Source of the DNA: Lepidostoma basale
Taxonomy: Eukaryota > Arthropoda > Insecta > Trichoptera > Lepidostomatidae
Direction of reading: 5' to 3'
Length of the DNA stretch: 64,000 bases
Assembly: GCA_022606425.2 (NCBI GenBank)
Contig: JAHDVF020001552.1
Span: forward strand, 124,001-188,000
Shown here piece after piece: positions 28,180 to 39,172 of this stretch. The notes under the pieces were generated by a model. It did not search any database and was not told where the DNA came from. It was given only the letters and a program-made list of their open reading frames with translations. A program made the translations under genes and the position numbers. Position 1 is the stretch's first letter, and each line of letters begins with the position of its first letter.

Positions 28180-28560
28180 AAGTATCGTTTTTTTCTATAT
28201 TATAGAAGACGCGGGTGTATGGTGTTGGTTGTGAAATGTGGTAGTGATCCCAGCAAGGGAACACGATAAAATGTGCATTTAAGTGTGGATCAGAAGATCA
28301 ATATGCAGGGGCCTCCATTATACATTATACGATCGTAAAATCTGACCTCCGTTCGATTCTCGGCTCTCTCTAATAATAGATGACTGTATAACTTAATAAT
28401 TGATTTGGTTCATAAAATCTACTGCCCCATTGGCCCCATTGCCTCAGTCAAGCCACTGCTACTCCTGCCCACCCTTGGGCCCCCAATAAATACACCGGCT
28501 AAACGACTTCGAGATCAAAAGGCTTATATAGTTCACGATTTTACGAAAATATGTATATCG
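28180..28560. other. Possible SINE-like sequence
   Basis: GTTCGATTCTCGG at about 28353-28365 resembles a B box, and the region is less AT-rich up to 28510. I see no A box at a fitting distance and no second copy in the window, so the nature is open. Confidence 0.25.
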
Positions 28561-28754
28561 TGGTCTATATAATACGCGTACTTACGTATTAAGATAGCTA
28601 TTTAATAACTTTATTTTGCTTTTGTAAATTCTTACAGATGTCTATAAATATTTCTATATTTTAGCTAGCATTTGTATATAATAATTAAAACTCATTTAAT
28701 ATAAATAATAATTAACGATGTTTTTAACTACTACCACTTTTCTCTTTATTTCGA

Positions 28755-28795
28755 CAGCGACCGGTTTTGCCAGGCTCGCTGGCATCGACATACTG
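28755..28795 (-). ncRNA. Hammerhead-like ribozyme, family A, G12 mutant
   Basis: As other left arms, but the GAAA box reads AAAA (TTTTGCC on plus). Loss of the core G should inactivate it. Confidence 0.45.
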
Positions 28796-28796
28796 G

Positions 28797-28832
28797 TGAT
28801 GATGCCAGTGAGCCTGGCGAAACCGGTCGCTG
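28797..28832 (+). ncRNA. Hammerhead-like ribozyme, family A, 5' end shortened
   Basis: GUGAUGAU replaces CUGUCGAU, then GCCAG-UGAGC-CUGGC, GAAACCGGUC and GCUG. The first box thus reads close to UGAUGA. Stem I 5' strand lost at the centre of the foldback. Confidence 0.4.
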
Positions 28833-29039
28833 TCGAAATAAAGACAAAAGTGGAAGTAGTTAAATAACATCGTTTTATTTAATTTTATTTAAAATGAACT
28901 TCCATCAAGAGAGATTTCAGTAAAATCATTTGATTATCATTTAATATATAATGGGAGTATTTTATACAAAGTAGAAATATTATAAATACTTGTTTAATGT
29001 TAATGCAGATTACTAAAACTTTTAAGTGGATGTTTATTT

Positions 29040-29330
29040 TTCATCTTCTTCTTTTGCTCTATTTATGACTGTGTCCTGTTATTTCTCGGAGCTCGTCCTT
29101 GGGATGTAGATTTCCAACTTTCTCGCAATGGGACAAAAATATATAAAAAGGTTCGTAGATAATGTGGTAATAGCAAACTCCGAAAATGATCTCCAAAGGC
29201 TACTGTACAAATTCCACATGTTATCTCAAAGATTCGATATGAAAATATCCATTAATAAAACAAAGAGCATGGTTATTACAAGACATTCAGTACGATGCAA
29301 GCTCGCATTAGATAAAAAATATAACAGAAG
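29040..29330 (+). pseudogene. LINE reverse transcriptase fragment
   Basis: A frame of 91 codons (29128-29403) reads VVIANSENDLQRLLYKF and FDMKISINKTKSMVIT, the segment just after the catalytic YADD box, which has become FVDN. It belongs to a third LINE type (compare RTE-C). Bounded by unrelated sequence on both sides. Confidence 0.7.
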
Positions 29331-29334
29331 CTTA

Positions 29335-29985
29335 TTACACCAAAAAATTATATTATTGAGTTTTATTTTACTTGTTCTTATAATTCCTAAATTTATGACG
29401 TAATAGTAAATATTCTGGATTCAAGAACAATAGATTCTTAATAACATGGAAAATGATAATCTACTATAATTAAGGTAAAAATTCAAAGAAAGCATTTAAT
29501 ATACATGTATCTTTAGCACAAGAAAATTTTCATATAGAGAGTAAGAGGAAAGAAAAGAAAATAAAATAATGTTCTTATATATTCTGATATGTAACATAAT
29601 ATTTATTATTTTTGTACAATTTTCATACAATAAAAATAATGTTGTTCATTCAAACCAGTGATTCAAAATTAAAACAATTTACAATGACTTTTGAGATCTG
29701 TCAATCGATTAAGATTATTATTTATTAATTTATTCATTTTAAGAGGAGTTTGAATATCCAGAGTTTAAGAATAAGCGCGGAAATATAATATAATAGCTAA
29801 ATCGTTTCCTCTCAAGTGGCAGGGGTAAGTTACGTCTGTCTGCAATGTGACCCCTCTGGTCCGAGGGTCGGGGGAGACAGTGGTCTAGCGTACACTTGCC
29901 TGCATTTATATATGATATTAAGTTAAGGTCAATTTAGAAACCACAAACTTTAACGTTAAACACAATATAATAATATATTTTGATC
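29335..29985. other. No gene seen
   Basis: AT-rich. A GC-richer patch at 29810-29905 is without recognised content. Confidence 0.35.
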
Positions 29986-29989
29986 CAAA

Positions 29990-30104
29990 TCCTCGAACAC
30001 TGTAAAACAAATAGTGTGGTTTTCTGTTTAAATATTTTAAATACTATTACTCCTTTTTTGCACTTTTCACAAACATGTTTCGGACCGCTGACGCCCTTTC
30101 TCTA
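29990..30104 (-). repeat. Family H ribozyme repeat, single arm
   Basis: Minus strand: ribozyme-like core, then GTGAAAAGTGCAAAAAAGG, AATAGTATTT and so on. It is cut at 30104 by an RTE-A fragment. Relatives: 34365-34500 and 15090-15158. Confidence 0.5.
30064..30104 (-). ncRNA. Hammerhead-like motif, family H
   Basis: GAGAAAGGGC, GUCAGC, GGUCC, GAAA, palindrome ACAUGU, U, then UGUGAAAAG. The first box reads AGAGAA where CUGANGA is expected; it has been disturbed at the LINE junction. Confidence 0.35.
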
Positions 30105-30305
30105 ACTAACTAACTAACTAACCATCACGCCGTCTCTCCGAAGGGATAGACAGGGCTGCCACACTTTTCGTTCGCGCGTCGATACCTCTGACTCTTCACG
30201 TGGCCGACAATTTAGTATTTGATTTATTTGATCGTGCTTTGTTTTCTTCAATCTTCCTCTATTTTTAGTTCCATTTACATTGTTAACTTACACGCTAACG
30301 TCCTT
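30104..30305 (-). pseudogene. RTE-A LINE, 5'-truncated 3' end
   Basis: CTAACTAACTAACTAACC tail (30104-30121), then CCATCACGCCGTCTC, ATTTGATTTATTTGATCGTG and TTTTTAGTTCCATTTACAT. About 200 bases of the 3' end remain. Confidence 0.8.
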
Positions 30306-32045
30306 CCTCGTTTCTTATATACCAAATGAAAAGGGTAGAGTGAAGTTTAGAGGTAAGGGGTAATTGTTATTTAATTATAATAGAATTGTAGAAAAATTGG
30401 AACATGTAAACATGTTCACGTGAAAATAATTTGTTCTCAGTTGTTTATAATATTCCTTCTCTATTTTCCATTGCTTTGTTTTACAAAAAATTCAAGGTTA
30501 TTGAATGTTGCGTTTCGTTTATTAACGTGTAAATTAAGACGCCGATATCTTTCATAAATTTCTAGTACTATAAGTATTTTAACTCTTAAAAATTATGTAT
30601 ACCTCATTTTGTCTTAGTTTAACTTAAATCTCGTTTCACACTATCATTTGTTAATTGTAAACTATTATTTTATATTTGTGGTAACACGTAATTGGCTTTC
30701 TTTTAATTATTCTAAATATTTTATTGTATATATGTTATTGATATCGCTGTATGTTACCCTTAATTATATAAAAAAATTAATTAAATAATAAATTTAAAAT
30801 AAATGAAAGAATAAATAAATAAATAAATGATTAAATAAATAAATACGTGTTTCTGTTATAGATTATAACTTCACAAATGTGAAACAGTTAGACTTTTATA
30901 TCCCAGGATAAGGCTCAAACAAACACAAAACATTCCTTAAAAAAACGAAAGAAGAAGAAGAAGACGAAGGGAGTAGATGGAGGAAGAGAATAAAAAGAAG
31001 TAGAATCAGAAAAATAATAACAAAAATAATACATATGCTAGGCGAAATATTAATTTAAAATTGTTAGGGTCCAGGCGAGGTGCAATTCCTATTGCGGCCA
31101 GTAGGCACCAGGCGCTAGAGAATTTATGAAGGTAAACTGTATTAGAGCTAGTTAGGGCAGTTTCCAAGTATAATTGTATTAGAGGTGAGTCCCCGGCGAT
31201 CCCGCGCGGGTTGTGTTTTAGATCCTTGTTATTGTTCGTGGAGTATCGCTGCTCAACTAAATCTAAGTTCCACGATCTCGTCTAGGAGAAGATGAAGTAT
31301 TATTGCAAAGTTGGTTATTTATGATAAATAATTAAAAACAATACATAATTGGCTTATTTGAATTTATGAGAGTGCTGTATGCTTCGGATCTAAATGTAGC
31401 CGTGACGTCATTTGTTATTATTACTATAATTATTGTTATGATTATTATTAAATTAATTATAAATAAGATTTAAAAAATTATTTAAATACAATAATTAATT
31501 AATAAAATAATAAAAAATCTCATGAATGCGTCATATGTATTTGTATACATACTCGTATGCTTAAAAAATTAACAGATTATAAATCTCATATTTGAATTTG
31601 ACGCAATTTTCAAACCATGTAAGATTCCATAAATTTCTTATGCAAAAAGTTCTATGGATGACGGTGATTTAATGATATGGTTTTGGAATTGTTCCGTCAA
31701 TCAGTGACTCGTAGCGCTACCCAGCAGAGCCTAGCACCCCGGATAGGAATCGATATCCCCAATTTGTTAAGTCCATGTTCCCGTGACGTCAGCGCGTTTC
31801 TTGTTTTTCTCAGGTAGCTGAGATTTTCTTATTTTCAGCATTTTTTTGAGCCCCAAAAGGTTAGAACTTAACAGGAATCAACGTTTGTAGAAATGGGTTT
31901 ATCTTTCAGATACAATACAAATGTATCATTAACTAATAACATATTAATAATAACATGTATTATTATTTGAAAATAAAATAATAATAAACTCGTAATTTGA
32001 TAATTTTCTTTAGATGCTGATATGAGAAGATAAGTAGAGCGGAAG
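30306..32045. other. Long AT-rich spacer with two GC-richer patches
   Basis: 31060-31300 and 31690-31810 are GC-richer and unique within the window; they could be conserved host non-coding DNA. Simple AAAT repeats at 30795-30845. No coding signal. Confidence 0.35.
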
Positions 32046-33912
32046 AAAGTTGTATTTATTTATTTATTAATTTATTTATTTATTTTGACATAAACGGCGC
32101 AAGGGCTTTTACAAAAATGACATGTTTAGTTACAAAGGTAATATAAAAGTTTGGGCAAATAGACAGACAACTAACATATAACGGCAAAACACAAAAACGA
32201 GAATAAGGATAACATAAGAGAAATTAGAAATTACATGAGATAGAAAGGAACATAACATAATATAAATTAGAATTTACATGTATAGGATTGATAAGAACAT
32301 AACATGATAGAAATTAGAAATTACGAAAAAAGAACAACAGTAAAGAAACAAAGTGATGGTAATTTACCAGTCCAATATGTGACCGGATGATGTACATGTG
32401 GGGCGAGCGAATAGGAGACGAATACTAATATAAATAAAGTTTAAAATCTATGTGAATTCAAAAAGAGCATGAAGTTGCTTTTTAAAAATAGGAAGACTCT
32501 TACAAAACATGTCCAACGATTGTCCATATACATTGGCAAGTCTGTGCATTCGAGGTATTGTGGACTGCATTCGGTGATTCGTGTGAAAGTTGTCAACCCA
32601 GAAAGTGTCAGTCTGCCGAGTTCCTCGCAGAGGTACCCGTAGAGAAATAAGGCCAACAATTTCAGGACAATCGACCAACGAGTTTAAAATTTTGTACAAC
32701 AGTAGGAGGTCAAATATCGTTCTCCTGTCAGATAATCGCAATAGTCTCATTTCTGATCGTAAAAGAGCATAATCTTTTTGTTCTCTGGGAATATTAAGTT
32801 TAAAGTTTATATGAGTTAGAAATTTATTTTGTACCCTCTCCAGGGTCTTTGAATGCAAATCATAATGAGGCGACCAGACAGGAGAACAATATTCGATACG
32901 ACTTGCAACAAAAGAACAGTAAAGTAGTCTGACACAATAAGCACTGTTGAATCCTCTTGTCGATCTTATCACAAAACCCAACATTTTCATTCCATCATTC
33001 GCAATTTGGTTAATATGGTTAGTAAATGAGAGTTCACGATCAAATAGAATACCCAAATCTCGGACCAGTAATGCAGATGAAGAGCAGTTTCATTAAGATA
33101 GTAGCAATGAATAATCGGCTTTTTTATTCTGTGAAATCTAACCACTTGACATTTACTATGATTTAGGTAAAGTTTATTTGCGTTGCACCAGGCATCTAAT
33201 CTATCAAGGTTAGTTTGTATTGTTCTACAGTCATTACTATCCTTTATAGTTCTGAAAAGTTTCAGATCGTCTGCGAAGAGCAATACCTGGACATCGCGAA
33301 ATACATCAACGATATCATTGATAAATAAAATAAACAAGATAGGGCCAAGATGTGAACCCTGCGGGACCCCACTGGTGGCTTTAAATTTATAGGAAAAGGA
33401 GTTGTCAATTCTGACAGTGAGCCATCTGTTTGATAGGTAGCTGTGAAACCAATCCAATAGAAAACCGTGGAATCCCAGCTGTTTTAGTTTATGAATGAGA
33501 ATGTCATGACTTACTTTGTCGAACGCCTTGCTGAAATCTGTATAGATAGAGTCTACTTGAGTTTTATTGGTGAAAGCCTTAGAGATGTAGTCCTCATATA
33601 GTGTCAGGTTTGTAAGAGTCGACCTACCAGTTACAAAACCATGTTGGTGAGTAGTTATTACTTGCTTAATTGGAACTTCAATTTTATTTAAGACAATACG
33701 TTCAAAAAGTTTAGGAATTGTTGATTGGATACATATAGGACGGTAATTAGAAATAATACTTTTATCATCTTTCTTATAAATAGGAGTGAGAAAACTGATT
33801 TTCCAGTCATCTGGAAAAATACCGGTAGAAAGAGATAAATTGAATAAATTACATATTGGGACAGCTAAACAATTTGCACAATGAATGATTATGACTTTAT
33901 CAATTAATTATT
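32046..33912 (-). mobile_element. jockey/CR1-like LINE, 5'-truncated
   Basis: Minus-strand non-LTR element. The coding remnant is at 32448-33912; the 3' untranslated part (32093-32447) ends in an AAAT/AAATA repeat tail (32046-32092 on plus as TATTTATTTATT). The 5' end is cut at about 33912, next to an RTE-A fragment. The reverse transcriptase is quite different from RTE-A. Confidence 0.85.
32448..33912 (-). pseudogene. jockey/CR1-like reverse transcriptase, frameshifted
   Basis: Reading from 33912 down: STGIFPDDWKISFLTPIYKK, then the YRPI segment, FSKAFDKVSHDIL (catalytic D), SGVPQGSHLGPILF and the FADDLKLF box, all in one frame to about 32990. A frameshift near 33050-33065 moves the thumb and C-terminal part (LGILFDRELSF region, then RIEYCSPVW) to the frame ending at 32448. 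The endonuclease domain is lost to truncation. One lesion only, so fairly young. Confidence 0.85.
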
Positions 33913-33949
33913 CCATGGTTTTAATATATGGAACCTATGGATGGAGTAA

Positions 33950-34190
33950 TAACGGTTAAGAAGGTACACGTTAACGAAGAGAATAGAGTCCAGAGTCGAG
34001 GAAGGCCAAGGAAAATATGGCATGACCAAGTTAATCAAATTATAAAAAGTAAGCAATGTTAGAAGTTGGAAGAATCGACTCGCATGTATGAATGAGGAGC
34101 AAACTAGGAGGTGTCAGGAAAGAGTTGTGTGGCGTTCTATTTTATCTACTTCCCCTTTCAGAGACGCGGTGTAATGATTTGTTATTGTTT
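33950..34190 (+). pseudogene. RTE-A LINE, 5'-truncated 3' end
   Basis: The KKVHVNEENRVQSRGRPRK region, then HDQVNQI, then CTTCCCCTTTCAGAGACGCG. Ends with TTGTTATTGTTTTTG. Only about 240 bases. Confidence 0.8.
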
Positions 34191-34364
34191 TTGATTCCTT
34201 TTTATTGCCAGAGAAGTACCCATTTTGTATTTTTTTTAAATAATATCTCTTAAATACATTAGATAGGCGCTAACGCGTTATTCATCGAATAGGAGATAAT
34301 TTTTCGAAAAAAATTCCATCAAATTTCGACGTCAGACGTCTTTCCGGTTGTAAAATTTTCTAGT

Positions 34365-34505
34365 TCAATTATTTAAGGCGATGAAGGATGTCTGCGATCC
34401 GAAACATGTGTGTGAAAAGTACAAAATAGTGTTGTGCAAACAATAGTTTTCAAAAATTATTTATATCTGTATCCATAACGCAAAATGAAGGTGAACATAG
34501 AAAAA
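34365..34505 (+). repeat. Family H ribozyme repeat
   Basis: Core at 34376-34412, then GTACAAAATAGTGTTGTGC, then the distal part GAAGGTGAACATAGAAAAA, which resembles the distal end of family G (GGCGAACATAGAAG). Families G and H are thus related. Confidence 0.5.
34376..34412 (+). ncRNA. Hammerhead-like motif, family H
   Basis: GGCGAUGA (34378-34385) for the first box, A, GGAUG-UCUG-CGAUCC as stem II, GAAA (34401-34404), ACAUGU, then G in place of the cleavable base, then UGUG. Likely a decayed copy. Confidence 0.4.
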
Positions 34506-34564
34506 ATTAATATAAATAGTATTTGTTTTATTTTGCAAGTTCTCGATCAAATAAACAAACTTCA

Positions 34565-34755
34565 TCTCCGGTCTCAATCTAATGATTAGTCTGCAGCAAG
34601 GCGACGCATCTCCTCTTCCACTCCGCTCGGTCCTCGGCAACTCTCTTCAACTCCGCATAAGAGGTGCGGCCCATATCTCGGCAAATCTGGTCTAAGTACT
34701 CTTGGCGAGGTCGTCCTCCGCCAATCGATCCTTCGACCATTCCCTCCAATAAACA
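34565..34755 (-). pseudogene. LINE protein C-terminal fragment
   Basis: Minus strand reads GGGRPRQEYLDQICRDMGRT, SYAELKRVAEDRAEWKRR and CVALLQTN, the classic end of an insect LINE protein (GRP-x-x-x-W/Y-x-DQI ... Y-x-x-LK-x-x-A-x-DR-x-x-W). One frame, no stops over about 55 codons. A different LINE type from RTE-A, B and C. Confidence 0.7.
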
Positions 34756-34759
34756 AACA

Positions 34760-35290
34760 ATAGCTTCGAAAAGAGATATGCCGTTTTAAAATGCATGAAA
34801 CGGAAAACTATTTCTAAGAATTGTTTAATTATTAACAAACACAAAAATTTGTCAATATTTCGATTCAATTGTAGTTCAAATTAAAAATTATCACTTCTTT
34901 AATATCAATCAATGGTGTAAGACAAACTTTTTTTAAATAAATAAGTAATGTACAGTACAAAAACAGCTGTTTTCTTGCTAAAAGAATCCAGCGTTGAACG
35001 AACGCAATAATTTCTCCAGTGGTGTGGTGTGGTGGGCGCGATGAGAGGGGGAGGGGAGGGCCTATTCATGTCCCTTGGAATAGAAAAGGCGGTGTTATTG
35101 CATTTTAAGTGACTGTGTGAGTGTGACATCTTGCTAAGAAAGAGCTCAATTTTACGGCCCTGTTAGAGTTAACGTCGGAGATTCCCACAGATATCTGTTG
35201 CCAGGGGAATATGGAGGTACAATTGAGTGACAAAATATGAAAACACCTGAGAAAATTATTTGTTCCTGAGAAAGAATATACTCGAACTCT
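34760..35290. other. No gene seen
   Basis: A G-rich patch at 35020-35070 and the 71-codon minus frame at 35105-35320 have no recognised content. Confidence 0.3.
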
Positions 35291-35703
35291 ATATGAGGGT
35301 ATTAGTTGCAAACCCCGCAAACTCCATCATTAGATGTTTTGAGTAAATCGCAAAAAAACTGACACGCTAATAAAATGCGCTTTTTTACCATATTTATTTT
35401 TTTCATTTCAACCAGTTAGTGTTTTGAAAGTAATCAGCCATGAAATAATCATCATTATGTTGATAATTAAAGTAAAATAATGAATTTCATTTGGAGTTTG
35501 CCAGCTTTGCAACACTCAAGTGGAGGTTGCCATGTTTGCAAACAAACCCTATATTTTAATAGCAAAATCTTCAGAATGAAGCCGAATTTGAAACTGAAAA
35601 TCAAAAAAAATTGTGTGCAAATGTATTATGAATAAGACCCAATTCATATCTCACTTTTGATTGTTGGTGGAGTTTGCCGGGTTTGCAAATAATACCCTCA
35701 TAT
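35291..35703. mobile_element. Non-autonomous TIR element with repeated GTTTGC motif
   Basis: Terminal inverted repeats of 36 bases, 35291-35326 and 35668-35703, with two mismatches (GAGGGTATTA, then TGCAAACCC, then GCAAACTCCA). The flanking ATAT may be part of the target duplication. Two more copies of the inner TIR word lie inside (35493-35515 GGAGTTTGCC..TTTGCAA and 35522-35545 GGAGGTTGCC..TTTGCAAA). No coding frame; 413 bases. Confidence 0.7.
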
Positions 35704-36244
35704 GATGTGTAATTTTAATATAATTAATAATTTTAATTTTATAATTAGTAATTTTTAATATAAGTAATCTTAATGTCACTTTAGACATATTATTCAAATC
35801 TTGTGATTAATGTTGAAAAAAATTTAAAACTATTTTATTTATTTATTATTTATTTATATACTTTGTTTATTCAAATTGTGTGATTAATGTTGAAAAATAT
35901 TTTAAACAATTTCATTACGTTTATTCATTTTTTTTTTGTTTATAATGTTTGTATATTTAGTTTCATTCAATTAAAAAAATAATTCAATACGAGATTCTTA
36001 AAGATTTAAGCATTAATTTTGTGATTACAAATTAAATTTCGTTGTATTTACTATAAATTTCTTATAATATATATTTTTTTAGATTATGGCACCGAAAACA
36101 TTGTTATAAACATTAACAAAGACTTATGCAGTAATTATTTCATGCAGTTAATAAAACATATACGGAACATACAAATTAACGAAAACTTCTAAAGAATTGA
36201 TTTTTTTGTTTTATATATTACATTGTTTTTTTCACTTTTAAATT
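35704..36244. other. No gene seen
   Basis: Very AT-rich spacer. A pair of related stretches at 35790-35830 and 35868-35910 (TTGTGATTAATGTTGAAAAA) may be a local duplication. Confidence 0.4.
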
Positions 36245-36420
36245 TATTTTTTTAGGCATTTTTCGAAGGTTTTATACATTTCTCCAGAATATGATGAAGA
36301 CGTAAAACTTTCGAAACATTCCAAGATAATAAAAAATGTGGAAAAAACAGCGTTCTAATTTATCTTAAAAAAACGTTTTGGAATTGCACAGCGTTAATGC
36401 CATAAGTTTATTAAAAAGGT
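36245..36420 (+). repeat. Possible further ribozyme-like repeat
   Basis: AUAUGAUGA, AGACGUAAAACUUUC, GAAACAUUCC at 36289-36325 follows the same order as the ribozyme families (first box, hairpin, GAAA). The word GCACAGCGTTAATGCCATAAG (36386-36405 in part) recurs near 61187 beside family L. Only one copy of the core is present, so support is weak. Confidence 0.3.
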
Positions 36421-36769
36421 AAATTTATTTTTACGATAAGATACGAAGTGGTGCCAGATTTAACGCCATAAGTGTAGAACCATTACCAGGAGATGAATGT
36501 AAGTTTTATTATTTTAATAATACTTTTACTTCCGTATGGCGTATGGCGCACATGAATCTGTGAGAAATGAAATTTAGAGAAAGGGCTCCTCTAACATTTA
36601 TCATTTACTACGCTATACATTTTTATTGTCTTCCTTATTTTTAAGGGCTTTGGCTTTTCCAAAGTTATCTTATGCTTCAAATCTATATACGAATGGGAAA
36701 TAATGTTTTGTCAAATCCATATCATCTATATCGAATTTATAAACAAATGGCAAATAATAAACATTATAT

Positions 36770-37235
36770 GAAGTGTTGCGAAGCATGGAACTGGCAAAAG
36801 AAGGATGAAAGTAGAATAAATGCAGTAGAAATGAGATCTCTCAGACGAATGTATAGATACTCTGTATATGATAGAGTGTCGAATGAAAATATAAGAAGTC
36901 AATGCAGTGCGAATGATGGTGTCATGAACAAAATAATGAAAGGATCATTAAGATGGTTTGGACATATGGAAAGAATGAATGAAGAAAGAATGGTAAAAAA
37001 ATTATATGTTAATGTTGCAAATGGAACCAGAAATAGAGGAAAATCGAGGAAAACGTGGCACGATCAAATAAATCAAGCATTGAATGTCGGCCATGTGAGG
37101 AGTCAGAGAAATCGACGCGCGTGCATGACACGATGTATGAATGTTGAGTAAGCGAGAGAAATATGTCAGGAAAGAAAAGTGTGGCAGTCCATTATTTCTG
37201 CCTACCCCTTCGGGGAGACGGCGTGATGGTTAGTT
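36770..37235 (+). pseudogene. RTE-A LINE, 5'-truncated 3' end
   Basis: A frame of 159 codons (36672-37151) includes EAWNWQKKDESRINAVEMRS, SLRWFGHMERMNEERMVKKL and KTWHDQINQALNVGHVRSQR, ending at a stop replacing the residue after NVE. The tail is GGCGTGATGGTTAGTTAGTTA (37211-37231, in part). Least damaged of the short RTE-A copies. Confidence 0.88.
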
Positions 37236-37239
37236 AGTT

Positions 37240-37530
37240 ATTTTTGTGAACAAACTAATGAAAGGATAATTCAGATGGACAATTAAAAGGATCATTGAAG
37301 AAAGTATTCGTAAACGGAACTAGAAATAGGGAAAAGCCGAGGAAAATCTGACATGATCAAACGAATCAAATATTGAATGTCGGCCATATGCGAAGTCGGA
37401 GAAATCGATGCATGTGAATGCATGAATATTGAGGAATCGATAGAAGTATGTCAGGAAAGAACACTATGGTGGTTTATTTTTCTGCCCACCCTTTCGGATA
37501 GATGGCGTGATAGTTAGTTAGTTAGTGTCT
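37240..37530 (+). pseudogene. RTE-A LINE, second 3' end in tandem
   Basis: GAACAAACTAATGAAAGGAT, then a copy of the GRPRK-HDQINQ-MNVEES region with many changes, ending GTTAGTTAGTTAG (37514-37527). It follows the previous copy directly, in the same direction, suggesting insertion next to or into that copy's tail. Confidence 0.75.
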
Positions 37531-37559
37531 ATAAAAAATATTTTTTTATGCTTTAGCAG

Positions 37560-37855
37560 AAACGATGTTAGCATATTTAAAACTTCAATTTAAATGCTTT
37601 GCTGCGTAGGCATTGTTTACAAAATTTTACAATAATGAACTCGCCTCAGAGTTATGGGGTTATACTAGTACGTTGATATATGTTCCGAGATTATAGCGTA
37701 TTAATGTTAACTAAAATCAAATATATTATATCTTGAGAATATTATATAATATAACTAATAAGTTTAGAAAGGCCGCAAAGTGAATACTAACAATCTAATT
37801 ATCATACTTATCCACTTGTTCGTGTTTACGCTATTTTAAATTGCAACTTCGAGTT
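37560..37855. other. AT-rich spacer
   Basis: No recognised content. Confidence 0.3.
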
Positions 37856-38130
37856 TAACTTGGCGAATAGCTCCGGCGCTCAGTAGAGCTTATAGTTCCA
37901 CGGTGTATCGATTTTCAAACAATTCCCGCAATCAGCTTTCAACCCGGCCTCGGCGGCTTAGTACAAGATCGTGCCCTCCAAGCCTCCCGCTGGAGGCTGC
38001 ACGCGCCCGCTGCATCGCTATAAATAGCTGCTGCGTCCGGGCAACAGGCGTCGGCGTCCCGGCGCCCTCGACCCGCCCTCGGGCGTACGGCACTTAAATA
38101 ATGTGACGCGGTCGGGAAACATTTTAATTT
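37856..38130 (+). promoter_or_regulatory. GC-rich block with TATA box, candidate promoter
   Basis: A sharp rise in GC and CpG content in an otherwise AT-rich region. TATAAATAG at 38019-38027 is a textbook TATA box; GC-rich sequence follows for 80 bases. No repeat relative in the window. A 64-codon frame (37903-38097) spans it but has no motif. It could be the promoter and 5' end of a host gene on the plus strand; a host exon is not identified. Confidence 0.35.
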
Positions 38131-38289
38131 ACCGATTTCGGAAATTTCAATCTGAGGATTTTATTTCGAACACTTCACCCCGTTTTTCTTTTTTTACATT
38201 TGAATAGTGAAGAAGGTAATTAATTATTTGTATAATTACATCAATGGTATTTCAGGTTGTACAACCATGACTATTTTATTTTATTATTT

Positions 38290-38400
38290 TTTCTTCTTCT
38301 AATAGTGCCGTGTCAGGCCCCCCGACGCTGGTGATCACTATGGCCAATGCTTTCTCACCACAGTGATTTCCTGGGAAGTGTTACTAGAATGGTTACCCTA
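38290..38400 (-). pseudogene. RTE-C LINE 3' end
   Basis: TTCTTCTTCTAATAGTGCCG, then GGCCCCCCGACGCTGGTGAT, matching the 3' untranslated end at 2885-2960. Short and diverged. Confidence 0.6.
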
Positions 38401-38404
38401 TGCC

Positions 38405-39105
38405 TTTTCCAGTTTTGCCGTTACTTAAGATAAACACTTCGAATTTTGAGATAGTATGATTTTGAACAGTATGAATATCTTTTTATTATTAAATATGTTG
38501 GAATATTTTTTAAATGTGAATTTCCAGACAAAAATAATATGTTATGAAAATTTTTAAATACGCGAAATAATCTGGGTATTTTAACAAAATGATTGTACAT
38601 ATATAATATAGAAAACCCAAAAAAAATTACCACCACTACGGTATTTCTTAATTAGGCAAAATAGTCATTTTTAGATAACTTAAATGTTCTTAATAATTTA
38701 ATTTATAATTGATTTATAAACACATGTTACAATAACGATTTCGGATTTAATGTTTGCATATCATTTATCAGTTTCTTCCTTCTTTCTTTGATGGTGTTTA
38801 GCACAAGGAAAATACTAATTGTATAACTGTAAAATTAAATTATGCATTGCCAATGTACATTTAAATGAAAGTCTTCCGAGCTGAATCAGTCAAGCTGTGT
38901 GATCCATGGGCTATTTAAATACGAGTATATTTCGACATTAGCCTTCCAGCTAAGAAAATTGTGGAAAACGTCATCTGGAACATTTGACGTATGTCTATTC
39001 AACTGTCGGCTTACGTCATCCAGTCTTGCGCTATATTTGAAATAATTGAATTATCGTATTTATTATATTTATAATAAATAGAATAGAAAAAACTTAATTT
39101 TAAAT
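38405..39105. other. No gene seen
   Basis: AT-rich spacer. A 71-codon minus frame (38421-38636) is AT-driven. Confidence 0.35.
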
Positions 39106-39172
39106 TTTTATTACGAAAGAAATAGTATGTTTTCAAGGAATTTTATTATAATTTATGGGAATGACATACCGA

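Larger units (their letters stand above)
28690..28945. repeat. Family A foldback element
   Basis: Left arm 28705-28795 reversed, right arm 28797-28890, right flank 28891-28945 (AAATGAACTTCCATCAAGAG to ATTTGATTATC). Arms carry TTTCGACAGC instead of TTTAGACAGC, a shared variant with 24065-24170. Confidence 0.87.

Noticed and set aside
33183..33392. Plus-strand frame opposite the jockey-like reverse transcriptase
   Set aside because: Antisense shadow of the FADD-containing frame.
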